From Candidatus Poseidoniales archaeon (GTDB lineage: Archaea; Thermoplasmatota; Poseidoniia; Poseidoniales; Thalassarchaeaceae): 64,000 bases of DNA. The stretch covers positions 39,544 to 103,543 of the forward strand of contig DUAE01000001.1 of NCBI GenBank assembly GCA_012960975.1, in the 5' to 3' direction. Below the pieces are notes generated by a model. The model was not told where the DNA came from. It did not search any database and was given only the letters and a program-made list of their open reading frames with translations. Below are positions 10,451-19,800 of the stretch, in pieces. Position 1 is the stretch's first letter. Every line of letters begins with the position of its first letter. A program made the position numbers and the translations under genes.

Positions 10451-11206
10451 TTATTTGACTACTAATTTTGCATTTGCCGGCAATTGTACCTGTTCGGGTC
10501 CATCAAAATATTGTGAACGTGAACTGAACGAAGCAGAGAACCACCAGCCGGTGACTAATCCAGCGCTCAATCCTGTGATCACCCTGATGAAATTTGTCGA
10601 TTCATAGGAGGTGAGTAATTGGGTGAAACCATCGATTGCTATCGGTATAAGTCCGATTCCACAAAGTGCAATCATTGCTAGTAGGCGTCGATCATTTTGA
10701 TAAAAATCCTCTATCGTTTGGTCTTGAAAAATCGAAAGGAAACTATCTCTTGTTGTCCATCGATTCAATCCTCGTCGGCTCCAAATAAATGCCCCGACGA
10801 TAACTCCGAGCATGATTCCGATATCTCGAGTACACATCGCTAGTTGATTGTCATTTAATTCCCAAGAACGCTCATGTTTTTGATGACAATTCAAATCGCC
10901 AAAAGCGTATACGAATGCTGCAACTGGATTGAGTTCAGACCAAGCAAAGTCGCCACCATGAAGTGATTGATCGTGACCGATTTTGGAATTTTCACCATTA
11001 TCGTTATTTCCCCATGATGCCCAGTCATCTTGAGTAGCATAGTCAAATTGGTTTGCTCGACCGGATAATTCTGGAATTGAATTTGTTGGTAAAATGAGTG
11101 GAATTATCACCATCAACAATAGGTAAGCGCCGATAATTCCAGCGATTATTCGGCCAATTTTTTCTTCACGTTTACGCTCAAATCGACCATTCGCTAGAGC
11201 CTCCAT
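10451..11206 (-). CDS. DUF2085-like polytopic membrane protein
   Basis: The region CHQKHERSWELNDNQLAMC followed by TRDIGIMLGVIVGAF is the signature of DUF2085 membrane proteins, whose function is unknown. I count four to five hydrophobic segments, with a 70-residue soluble loop after the first helix. The frame can be extended to a TTG at 11284, but the ATG at 11204-11206 gives a sensible cytoplasmic N-terminus (MEALANGRFERK) before the first helix, so I use it; the extension is Arg-rich and not membrane-like. Its stop abuts that of the thymidylate kinase gene. Confidence 0.65.
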   Translation of the reverse strand: MEALANGRFERKREEKIGRIIAGIIGAYLLLMVIIPLILPTNSIPELSGRANQFDYATQDDWASWGNNDNGENSKIGHDQSLHGGDFAWSELNPVAAFVYAFGDLNCHQKHERSWELNDNQLAMCTRDIGIMLGVIVGAFIWSRRGLNRWTTRDSFLSIFQDQTIEDFYQNDRRLLAMIALCGIGLIPIAIDGFTQLLTSYESTNFIRVITGLSAGLVTGWWFSASFSSRSQYFDGPEQVQLPANAKLVVK

Positions 11207-11313
11207 GATACTTTCAAAGCAATTCTCCCCATCAATGCTTCTTCGAATTGAGATTCTCAGTATTCTGGAAATACGCAGTCTCAATTCACTATTTTAATCA
11301 AATAGCACCATTG

Positions 11314-11320
11314 GTATATT
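11314..11320 (+). promoter_or_regulatory. TATA-like box for the Smr-domain gene
   Basis: GTATATT is centred 27 bases before the ATG at 11344, consistent with a leaderless archaeal transcript. No ribosome-binding site is visible between the box and the start. Confidence 0.5.
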
Positions 11321-11343
11321 GAACGACTCGTCATGCGCTATAC

Positions 11344-12132
11344 ATGGTTCGGGTAGGTGTAGGTGATGCTTTCATGCTTGCACTTGTTGTAAGCGCGATG
11401 GTCACTGTCATGGCTACAATCATTACAATAATTGCTACCGACATGGTCGAACCAGATATTCCTCAAACCATACAGATGGGATTAACCGCGGGTGTCATCA
11501 GTTTTGTTTTAGTCGCATCTTTGGCCTTAATGAGATTAAGAAATCTTTCAATTAACGAAAAAAATCCAGCAGAAATCAAACGTGTGGAATTGGAACGTAC
11601 TCGAGCAATTCTAGCAATGATAGAAGATCGCGGGCCGACTGATGCAGCGGGTGAGCCAATCTGGCAAGTTTCTGAGAAAGTATTTCGAGAGCGAGGAGTG
11701 CTCAATATTGATTTGCATGGATTAGACCCTCCTTCAGCTGCGGCGTTAACTGAAAGGCTACTTGAGCGGCGATCGGATCTTCGCCGATTGCGTTTGATTA
11801 CCGGCCGTGGTGAATCTCACAATGAAGATTCAGCAGATCCTGGTATCAGACCTATCGTTTTGCAAATACTACAAATTGGTGCAACTAGAGTTGATTGGCA
11901 AGTGATAATCAGATCGAGTTCGGTAGTTTTGCGGCCGATGGGAATTGCCCCGACGCCGAGAATTTGGGTCGGTCGATTTGTGATTTATTCAATTCCGATT
12001 ACTGGTGTTATGGGCTTAGCCTTTCAGGATTTAGCTGGAAATGGCGTTGGCAATCAAGGATTGTATTTCGGAATTGGTGCTGGATTGTTGATGACCGCGT
12101 TGGTCGCATCATACAGAGATCGTCGACCTTAA
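11344..12132 (+). CDS. Membrane-anchored Smr-domain protein
   Basis: Two N-terminal membrane helices (about residues 8-32 and 44-63) are followed by a cytosolic Smr domain with its diagnostic IDLHGLDPPSA (about 121-131) and LRLITGRGESHNE (about 148-160) motifs. Two C-terminal helices lie at roughly 208-228 and 236-256. Smr domains are found in MutS2 and in nucleases that bind or cut nucleic acid, including mRNA at stalled ribosomes. The combination with four membrane helices is not one I know. It lies alone between convergent neighbours and has its own TATA-like box. Confidence 0.8.
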   Translation: MVRVGVGDAFMLALVVSAMVTVMATIITIIATDMVEPDIPQTIQMGLTAGVISFVLVASLALMRLRNLSINEKNPAEIKRVELERTRAILAMIEDRGPTDAAGEPIWQVSEKVFRERGVLNIDLHGLDPPSAAALTERLLERRSDLRRLRLITGRGESHNEDSADPGIRPIVLQILQIGATRVDWQVIIRSSSVVLRPMGIAPTPRIWVGRFVIYSIPITGVMGLAFQDLAGNGVGNQGLYFGIGAGLLMTALVASYRDRRP

Positions 12133-12140
12133 TTGGAGCG

Positions 12141-13262
12141 TTATCGTTTCAGAATTGATTGATAATTTCCGTTCGCTAATTGTTTGGTCAACCAGTGGTG
12201 AAGTGTAACGCTCCCCATCTCACAAAGTGTCGAATTCAAGAAGGCAGAGATTAATGCAAATTTTGCCTCATCTGGGTGAAACCCTCTCGATTCAAGATAA
12301 AATAATTGGGCATCATCAACAGGTCCATTCGCGGTACCATGTCCACAACCAACAACATCAGATTCACTTACTTCAAGCTCTGGAATACTGTCCGCTTCCG
12401 CCTTATCTGACAATAATAAATTGTGGAATAACTGACCCGCATCCGCACCTCTTGCACCTTTTGCTACTCTTAGCATTCCTGTGCCAATTGTACGGCTTTC
12501 TCCATCACAAGCTGAATGCCAATTCAATCTACTATAGGTTTCTGGTGCGTGATGGAGAATCTCGATGTGATGGTCGATTTGCATTTTTCTACTGCTTAAA
12601 ATCGAACCTAATACTCGTAAATGTCCACCTGGTTCGTCCATTATGTAACGCAGGTCAGATTTTGTTCGATCCGACCCTGAACTAATCGTTCCAACTTTCA
12701 CCTGCGCGTCGCGCCCAATGTTGATAGCATCGATGCGGAGTAAAATACCTGAATCGGTACTGCCTACTAGGACATCATTGAGAATTGTTCCATTACCGAC
12801 ACTGCCACTTCGTAAAAATCCAAACCATGGTGCTGTACCAATAATTAGTGTGATAATTTCAAATTCACAATGCTGACCAATATCTAATGAAAGGTGTAAT
12901 CCACTATTGACATCGTCTGTTTGAATTTGTAGAATGATTGGCTGTTCACTTGTGAAATTTTTTTCTACCTTCAAAGTAAAGGTAGAGTTCTTGGTGACTG
13001 CACGCAAAAAATTCACTGCAACCGGGTCATTTCGGTCATCGATTTCAACCTTAGCCCCGGTCTCGATTCCGATACCTGCTGGTACTGGTGTTCCATCCAA
13101 CATTGTCAGGCTTAATTTTGGTGTGACAATGTCTTCGGGAACTTCGTCAACATTCCCTGTTGGATGTACTCGGCGCCATGGAGTATATCGCCAAAGGTGG
13201 TCGGCCTTCTTTGGTGAATTAATCATGAGATATGTTTCTGCAGAATCCATTTTTTTCACCAA
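12141..13262 (-). CDS. sufD: Fe-S cluster assembly protein SufD
   Basis: Scaffold partner of SufB in the SufBC2D complex that builds Fe-S clusters. The C-terminal beta-helix region shows the family pattern (HHIEILHHAPETYSRLNWHS, GRDAQVKVGTISSGSDRTKSDLRYIMDEPG split over the core) and the ending VGCGHGTANGPVDDAQLFYLESRG, where the His and the DDAQLFYL element match SufD. At 373 residues it is somewhat short. It is the last gene of sufC-sufB-sufD, two bases after sufB. The TTG/ATG choice at the start is not critical because the first Met matches the expected N-terminus. Confidence 0.9.
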   Translation of the reverse strand: MVKKMDSAETYLMINSPKKADHLWRYTPWRRVHPTGNVDEVPEDIVTPKLSLTMLDGTPVPAGIGIETGAKVEIDDRNDPVAVNFLRAVTKNSTFTLKVEKNFTSEQPIILQIQTDDVNSGLHLSLDIGQHCEFEIITLIIGTAPWFGFLRSGSVGNGTILNDVLVGSTDSGILLRIDAINIGRDAQVKVGTISSGSDRTKSDLRYIMDEPGGHLRVLGSILSSRKMQIDHHIEILHHAPETYSRLNWHSACDGESRTIGTGMLRVAKGARGADAGQLFHNLLLSDKAEADSIPELEVSESDVVGCGHGTANGPVDDAQLFYLESRGFHPDEAKFALISAFLNSTLCEMGSVTLHHWLTKQLANGNYQSILKR

Positions 13263-13264
13263 TA

Positions 13265-14680
13265 TCAGCCAATGCTACCTTCCATTTCAAAAGCCATTAA
13301 TTTGTTTAATTCAACTGCATATTCCATTGGAAGTTCACGGGTGAACGGCTCGAAAAATCCGTTGACAATCATTGCTAAAGATTCACTTTCAGTGTGACCG
13401 CGACTCATCAAATAGAATAATTGATCATCGCTCACCTTCGAAACGCTTGCCTCATGTTCACAACGCGCGCTTTGGTTTGCCACTTCCATCGTTGGATAGG
13501 TGTCGCTGCGACTCGCTTCATCAAGAATGAGTGCGTCACAAACAACATTTGTTTTGCAACCTTTTGCCTTTGGCGAGACGGTCACCATTCCGCGATACGA
13601 GCCGCGCCCGCCGTCTTTTGAAATCGACTTTGAAAGTATAGTGCTAGTCGTATTGTCTGCTAAATGATGAATTTTTGCTCCGGTATCTTGGTGCTGTCCC
13701 TTACCAGCGTAAGCGACGGAGATGACTTCTGCATGAGATCCTTTTCCCTTCAAAATCACAGATGGATATTTCATTGTTAACTTCGAGCCAATGTTTCCAT
13801 CGACCCACTCAATCTTGGAGTTCTCGTGGGCGATACCGCGCTTGGTCACCAAATTGTAGACATTCACGCTCCAATTCTGCACCGTACTATAGCGGATGTG
13901 AGCGCCAGGCAGTGCTATTAGTTCCACAACTGCGGAGTGTAATGAATCGGTCGAGTAAGTTGGAGCAGTACAGCCCTCTACGTAGTGAATTGAACTTCCC
14001 TCATCAGCGATAATCAATGTTCGCTCAAATTGGCCCATATTCTTTGCATTGATTCTAAAGTATGCTTGAACCGGCATTTCTACGTGTACGCCTTTTGGAA
14101 TATATAGAAAAGATCCTCCAGACCATACCGCAGTGTTTAGGGCAGCAAATTTATTGTCTGAATAAGGAACTACTGAACAGAACCATTTTTTGATAATTTC
14201 AGGATATTCCCTGAGGCCTGAATCCATATCCAGGAATATCACTCCCTGTTTTTCTAAATCTTCGCGAATTGAATGATAAACAGCTTCTGATTCGTACTGT
14301 GCGGTTACTCCAGACAACCATTTTTGTTCAGCTGCTGGAATTCCTAATTTGTCGAATGTGTTCCGGATATCTTCGGGGACATCGTCCCAATTGTTCTCAG
14401 TGGCTTTAGAGGATCGTAGGAAATAACAAATGCTATCGAAATCAATTTGCTTGAGCATAGACATATTCCCCCAAGTCGGCATCGGTCGGCTCTCGTAGTG
14501 ATGAAAGGCTTTAACCCGTATATCTGTCATCCATTTCGGCTCGTTTTTCAGCGCAGAAATGTCTCGAACTACCTGTTCACTCAAACCAAAATCAAAGCGG
14601 ATAGTAGCATTTTCAGGGTCGTGCCAACCGGCCTTGTAATCGCCAATAACTTCACGTGCATCTTGATTTGTATTTGTCAT
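13265..14680 (-). CDS. sufB: Fe-S cluster assembly protein SufB
   Basis: 471 residues, normal length for SufB. Strong family motifs: [16 protein letters not shown] near the N-terminus, [31 protein letters not shown] in the middle, [25 protein letters not shown], and the C-terminal [32 protein letters not shown]. SufB is the scaffold on which the nascent cluster forms. It is preceded by sufC (35-base gap) and followed by sufD (two-base gap), so the complex is encoded by one operon. No cysteine desulfurase (SufS) is adjacent. Confidence 0.96.
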   Translation of the reverse strand: MTNTNQDAREVIGDYKAGWHDPENATIRFDFGLSEQVVRDISALKNEPKWMTDIRVKAFHHYESRPMPTWGNMSMLKQIDFDSICYFLRSSKATENNWDDVPEDIRNTFDKLGIPAAEQKWLSGVTAQYESEAVYHSIREDLEKQGVIFLDMDSGLREYPEIIKKWFCSVVPYSDNKFAALNTAVWSGGSFLYIPKGVHVEMPVQAYFRINAKNMGQFERTLIIADEGSSIHYVEGCTAPTYSTDSLHSAVVELIALPGAHIRYSTVQNWSVNVYNLVTKRGIAHENSKIEWVDGNIGSKLTMKYPSVILKGKGSHAEVISVAYAGKGQHQDTGAKIHHLADNTTSTILSKSISKDGGRGSYRGMVTVSPKAKGCKTNVVCDALILDEASRSDTYPTMEVANQSARCEHEASVSKVSDDQLFYLMSRGHTESESLAMIVNGFFEPFTRELPMEYAVELNKLMAFEMEGSIG

Positions 14681-14715
14681 TTTTCATATCCCTATCTTTC
14701 TTGTATCGTAGTCAT

Positions 14716-15522
14716 TCAATCAGTTATCTTTACGGTAGATTTGTTTTCTTCTGAGTCGGCGTAATTGTCATCATTATCGAGCCATTCATAACCGCGTTCT
14801 TCCAATTCAAGAGCTAACTCTGGACCACCTGTTTTGACAATTTTCCCTTTGATTAAAACATGAATTTTATCAGGTTGAACATGCTCGAGAATTCTTGAAT
14901 AATGTGTGATGATTAACGCACCAGAATCGGTTCCACGAATCGCTGTGTTGATACCTTTTGCTACCGTTCTAATTCCATCGATATCGAGACCAGAATCGGT
15001 CTCGTCCAAAATTGCCAATTTCGGTTCGAGTAACATCAATTGTAAAATCTCGAAGCGCTTCTTTTCCCCACCACTAAATCCATCGTTAACATAACGTCCG
15101 AGAAAGGAACGAGAAATGCCTAGTTCTTGCATTGCGTCTTTGAGACCTTTTCGAAAAGCAGGTCCTTTTGCTGCATCTTCACCTCGAATTGCTGCAACCG
15201 ACTTTCTCAAAAAATTTCCAACTTGTAAACCGGGCACTGCTTGAGGATATTGGAAGGAGAGGAATACACCAGCCCGGGATCGCTCCCATGTTTCCATTTC
15301 AAGTAAATCTTGTCCGTTAAGACTGACTGAGCCAGCAGTGACATCGTAATCTGGATGCCCCATGATGATGTTCGCCATTGTGGTTTTTCCACTGCCATTT
15401 CGGCCCATAATTGCATGAATTTCTCCTGGTTTAATCTCAATATTAATCCCGTTCAAAATTGGTGTATCATCAATTCCCGCATGTAGATTACAAACCTCGA
15501 GTAAATTAGTGTTCGAACTCAT
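14716..15522 (-). CDS. sufC: Fe-S cluster assembly ATPase SufC
   Basis: ABC-type ATPase of the SUF complex, 268 residues. Walker A GRNGSGKTT near residues 39-47, SufC-specific FLSFQYPQAVPG, signature FSGGEKKRFE near 148-157, Walker B LAILDETDSGLD, and the H-loop ITHYSRIL are all present. A 15-residue acidic C-terminal tail extends past the usual end. It is the first gene of the operon; its likely TATA box (about 15571-15577, minus strand) overlaps an iron-regulator-like inverted repeat. Confidence 0.95.
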   Translation of the reverse strand: MSSNTNLLEVCNLHAGIDDTPILNGINIEIKPGEIHAIMGRNGSGKTTMANIIMGHPDYDVTAGSVSLNGQDLLEMETWERSRAGVFLSFQYPQAVPGLQVGNFLRKSVAAIRGEDAAKGPAFRKGLKDAMQELGISRSFLGRYVNDGFSGGEKKRFEILQLMLLEPKLAILDETDSGLDIDGIRTVAKGINTAIRGTDSGALIITHYSRILEHVQPDKIHVLIKGKIVKTGGPELALELEERGYEWLDNDDNYADSEENKSTVKITD

Positions 15523-15574
15523 AGTCTCAACTCAACCTTGCGAATGGAGTTCGACTTATCAAGTTTAACTATTA

Positions 15575-15590
15575 TTTAGGGTCGCCTAAA
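15575..15590. promoter_or_regulatory. DtxR/IdeR-like inverted repeat between sufC and nfu-like gene
   Basis: TTTAGG-GTCG-CCTAAA is a perfect inverted repeat and continues as ACCTAGGG. Aligned to the 19-bp DtxR/IdeR operator consensus (TTAGGTTAGCCTAACCTAA) it matches at about 14 positions. It overlaps the likely sufC TATA element and lies just upstream of a TATA-like GGGTATTTG for the divergent gene, so one metal-dependent repressor could control both. The repeat is seen; the regulator is inferred. Confidence 0.5.
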
Positions 15591-15650
15591 CCTAGGGTAT
15601 TTGAAGGATTTTCGGTCATCCTCAAGTGAGATTGCTTGCTCGGCTGAACG

Positions 15651-16148
15651 ATGGAGAGGGATTCAGCCAACGGATTGCCAATCACCGATGAGTTATCTGA
15701 GTCTTATCGTCAACAAATTGATGCGGCTATGAAAGCTGAATCTGAACGCCGCATCACCGAGAATCACGACCCCATTGAGCTGAAAAGGCTTCGAGGCCTT
15801 TCTCTAATCGATTTGCTCAATTCTAATGATCAGGAGATTATCCCATCTCTAATGGCCCGTTTAGGACCTGTTCGTGCTGCGTTAGATGATCATGGCGGTG
15901 GATTAATTATTTCTGATGCTGAAATTGAAGAATTAAACAATGGCAAGGAGGCAATATCACTGATTCTTGATTTAGACGGTGCATGTATCTCTTGTGGTGC
16001 TGCACCCGGGACTCTACGTGGTATTCAAGATGATTTATTGATGGATGATGAAGTAATTTCTGTTCGATTCGCCGCCTCGATGTTGGAATGGTTTGATGAA
16101 TTACAACGAGAATTTGTTCTCGCTCATGGCGGCGTCACATTTGTTTAA
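15651..16148 (+). CDS. Nfu/NifU C-terminal-like Fe-S carrier protein
   Basis: 165 residues. The C-terminal half resembles the Nfu domain: a beta strand ending in LDLDGACISCGAAPGTLRG at about residues 105-123, where CxxC plus the following T-L-x-x-I helix corresponds to the cluster-binding DGxCxxC motif of Nfu proteins. The N-terminal 60 residues are charged and helical, without a clear family. Nfu proteins receive clusters from the SUF scaffold and pass them to targets. Its divergent position next to sufCBD, with a shared regulatory-like site, fits that role. GVLI-type residues before the motif (ALDDHGGGLIISDA) also match the domain. Confidence 0.8.
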   Translation: MERDSANGLPITDELSESYRQQIDAAMKAESERRITENHDPIELKRLRGLSLIDLLNSNDQEIIPSLMARLGPVRAALDDHGGGLIISDAEIEELNNGKEAISLILDLDGACISCGAAPGTLRGIQDDLLMDDEVISVRFAASMLEWFDELQREFVLAHGGVTFV

Positions 16149-16154
16149 TTAGAC

Positions 16155-16808
16155 TCATTCAAGTAGTTGAACTAATGATTTTATAGCTGATGGAGCGAAT
16201 CCTAAAACTGTGATTTCCTCTCCTTTGATAAGTGTTGCAAATTGGCCAGCTGGTCCTGCCAAGTCATAGGCTCCTGCCTTTCCTTCCCATGATCTATTTT
16301 CAATTAGCCCTACTACATCGTCTTCAGATAATTTTTCGAATTCAACGAGGGCAGATTCTGTCCAAATATCAGCGCTCCATCCTCCATGAAGCCTTTCAGA
16401 CCCCCTCTCATCATTTGGATAAATTATTGCTGTCGAAGACCAAACTCTGTGGCGACTATCCGATAATCGTAACAACATCATCGTAGCAGAAGCAGCATTA
16501 ATCGGTTTACCCAAAGGGACCTTTGAATCATCTGGATCTTCAACGACTGTATCCGCAACAAGAATATAGTCTGGATTTTCTTCTCCACTTTGGGAGATCA
16601 TAATCCATTCCATGACAGCAGCTCGTGCCTTGAATAAGCAGGTGGCCTCAGTTTGTTCTCCAACCTCTTTTCCTACAATTAATCCCGATTCTTCTGTTAG
16701 TAAGGCCCTTGTTGAGACTGAGATACCTCTAATGGAATCCAAATGTTTCTGTAACCAATCTTGTCGTCTTCGTGATGCGGATGCCAATATGATCTGCATC
16801 TTCTGCAC
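16155..16808 (-). CDS. maf: Maf-like nucleoside triphosphate pyrophosphatase
   Basis: Begins with ILASASRRRQDWL, the Maf substrate-binding start, and carries the expected Glu in ALLTEESG, the KA pair in CLFKARAA, ADTVVEDP with the catalytic Asp, LGKP, and a late RSWEGKAGAYDLAG motif. Maf enzymes hydrolyse non-canonical or modified NTPs to monophosphates. It starts one base from the stop of the giant subtilase gene upstream on the same strand. 217 residues is slightly longer than usual because of an insertion around 70-80. Confidence 0.88.
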   Translation of the reverse strand: MQKMQIILASASRRRQDWLQKHLDSIRGISVSTRALLTEESGLIVGKEVGEQTEATCLFKARAAVMEWIMISQSGEENPDYILVADTVVEDPDDSKVPLGKPINAASATMMLLRLSDSRHRVWSSTAIIYPNDERGSERLHGGWSADIWTESALVEFEKLSEDDVVGLIENRSWEGKAGAYDLAGPAGQFATLIKGEEITVLGFAPSAIKSLVQLLE

Positions 16809-19800
16809 CTAGAGGTCTATTCGTTCATCACAAATCGGACATTTCACCATTTTCAGGTTTGACCCTACTTCGAATCGACCATTACACTCATTGCAAATTA
16901 CCGGTTGATTCATTACAGGAAGTGCTGGCATCCCAGGGATTGGAGAAGTTCCAGAGGTTGGCATTACCGGTGATGCAGGTACCGGCATGTCAGGTAATGA
17001 ATCCGCTATTATCGTTGTATGACTTCGCGTCTCTCGGCGTTTTTTTCTTTCGCTCGCACCTTCGGTTAATTCTGGTTCGACCAGCTCTACCTCACTTGAT
17101 TTAACGGTAATATCAGTCTCTTCAATTACATCGACAACATCTTCCTCGAGCATAACCGTAGCCGTAACAACTCGGCCTCTTCGTTTCCCGAGGTATCTAA
17201 TAGCTCGAATTGAAAGCATCAACAAAACTAGGGTGCTGAGCAATAAAATTGCAATCGCAACTCCAGCAGCTAATATTTTGAAATTTTGCTCATCTAATCC
17301 GAGTGCAATTCGCAATTGCTCACTTATCGGAGTATTCTCATTGTTCAAATCCCAATCATCGATTAACGCTCGAATTTGCCACCCTGATGTCTCATGCCAG
17401 GAGAGAATAATTACTTCGTCACTCCCTGGACTTCTATCGGCAGCACCTAAGTGGGTTTTACTGGTAGTTATTCGATTTGAAAGTCCAATCCAACCTTCTT
17501 CTGCATTTATTATTCCATATTGAATTTGAGTGCCACTCGGACCGACAAAGTCATAGAAAAGTTGCGCGCCACGATATGTTTCGATAAGTACAATCGAATT
17601 CAATCCTCGAGCAGGAATTTGTAAACTATTATTTTCAATTGGCATAAATGTCGAATCAACAATCTTAGCAATCAATTCGGCTTCTGCAGGGACACCTTCT
17701 CGCCAGACGACGGTTAGGTGATCTTCTCCATCGATCAAATTGACAATCATCTTCTGGGAACCAGCTTCATCGCCAACCGTTTTCTTGTATGCCCAAGATG
17801 ATTGGCGTTCATCACCATGAGCATACCAAAGCCCTAATCTATCAATTCCAGTTGTATCATTCCTCACCGATTGGTAGAGAAGATGTGCACCTTCTTCACC
17901 AAATTCGATTACGAGAGGGTCGGCTACAGTCGAACTAATTTCAATCTCGCCGATAACATTTGGCGTATATCTCCAATCCGATGATTTTGTTGGTGCATCA
18001 GCGCTGAGCAAGAAAATGCTCGTTTGGTCTTGGAAGGTACCACCCGTAGTAATATCACGATGATAACCTGCAACTAAGAGTTCATCTCCTTGTTTGTCAA
18101 TGTCGATTCCGAAATATTTTCCATCAGAGAGCAATATTGGCTCCATCAAATCTTGAATCGGCGTCATTGTGCAGGTTGCATCTATTGTCGAATAACTAAC
18201 GGTTTGTTGGAAATATCCATCATTATCTATGTATCTTCGAGTCCAGGCAATATGAGCAATCCCATCATCAGTACTCCAGGTAGATAAATCTCCAGTCCAC
18301 ATTTCTTCGAGTAAATTAGTACAGGCGGTCAAGGCTCGATTCGAATTTATTCTATAGAGGGCCAACCCCCCATCTTTCTCACTAATTACCAAACCTTCCT
18401 CACCTAATTCGATTATCTCAATCGGGTTTTCACCATAACTGAAAGTAGTTTCTCTGATTCCAGAAAGTGTCGATTCATCGACCAAAATTGTCCATTCAAT
18501 CTCATTATTTTCCCAATTTAGGTCGGCTAAACCTTCGCCCTGAACGGACACTCTCATCTCGATGGGGCCAGATTCAGTTGCTATGTGGGCGAAGGCAATT
18601 TGTGATGCGCCTTGGCCAACTACGAGGGATATCGTTGTCGATAGCACAGCTTCCCAACCGTGTTCGGTGTTGAATTCTAGTGTCGCTTCTACAGAGGTTG
18701 CATCGGTTGAGCCTAGGTTATCTATTCGTGCGGTAATGAGAAATTGTTCGTTTGGCCGAGGTATCGAGGGTTCGGTACGTATCGCTCCTTCACGGAATAC
18801 CAAGTCGATTCCTTGCGGTCTGGCTAATACTGGGAATGTGATAGATAGATCATTATCGGTCTCATCCGTTTCGTTGATTTGAAAACTAGGATCTAATGAA
18901 ATCGTTACCAATTTGTCACCAACAGTGGCCGGATTCCATGATAGTGAAATTTCCATAATATCACCACTACCAATATATTGAACCAATACTTCATCTTTTC
19001 TTGCACCATCTTCAAGAAGGTAAATTTTGAAATCTTCAGCAGAAATATCTCCGATGTTTCGAATTTGTGTTTTTACTTCAAGGAATGTATTGACATAAGA
19101 TTCAGAAATTGGAACCCCAAATTCTTGAACCGATAATCCACTTCTGAACATTAAATCAGCAGAAGGTGGATTATTGTCGATTTCGACAGTCGTTCTAATC
19201 TCTTCGGAGATGACCCCAACTCCACTGACAAAGCGGACTGAGAATCTATGAATTCCGTCGGGAAGTGTCGTAGTATCCCATATGTGAGACCAATCCATTT
19301 CCTCGGCACTATTACCCCAATAATTGGTTATATTCCCCCATGGGTCAGTTCCAATTCTCCATTGTATTTGAGCTCCGTTAACCGTTTCTAGAGTGCCGTG
19401 GACTTGAACATCTCCGCTGACTGCCGATTGTCCACTTGGAGCATTAAGAGTGATAGTTACGCGCCCTACCAAGTAAGTGCGTTTCGTGGTATTACTCCAT
19501 TGGTCAAATTCATTTTTGACTTTCACTTCGATTGTAATTGATTCAGCTTCAATATCATCATCTGCAAAATTTGGTAGATTTATCGGGGTTGACCAATTGA
19601 CTTTTCCATATGTTTTGTGCCAATCTACGAGTACGCTATTTGAGAGCGGCCCCCCATCACTTGGCCGATATTTATAGGTCACTCGAAGATGTACTTCTTC
19701 AGTCGAACCATTTTCTTCAGCGGCATCGGTAATATGGCCGCGGATATTGTAAACTTCACCTTCGATAACCCAATCGCCTGTTGGGTTTTCGAAGACGGCC

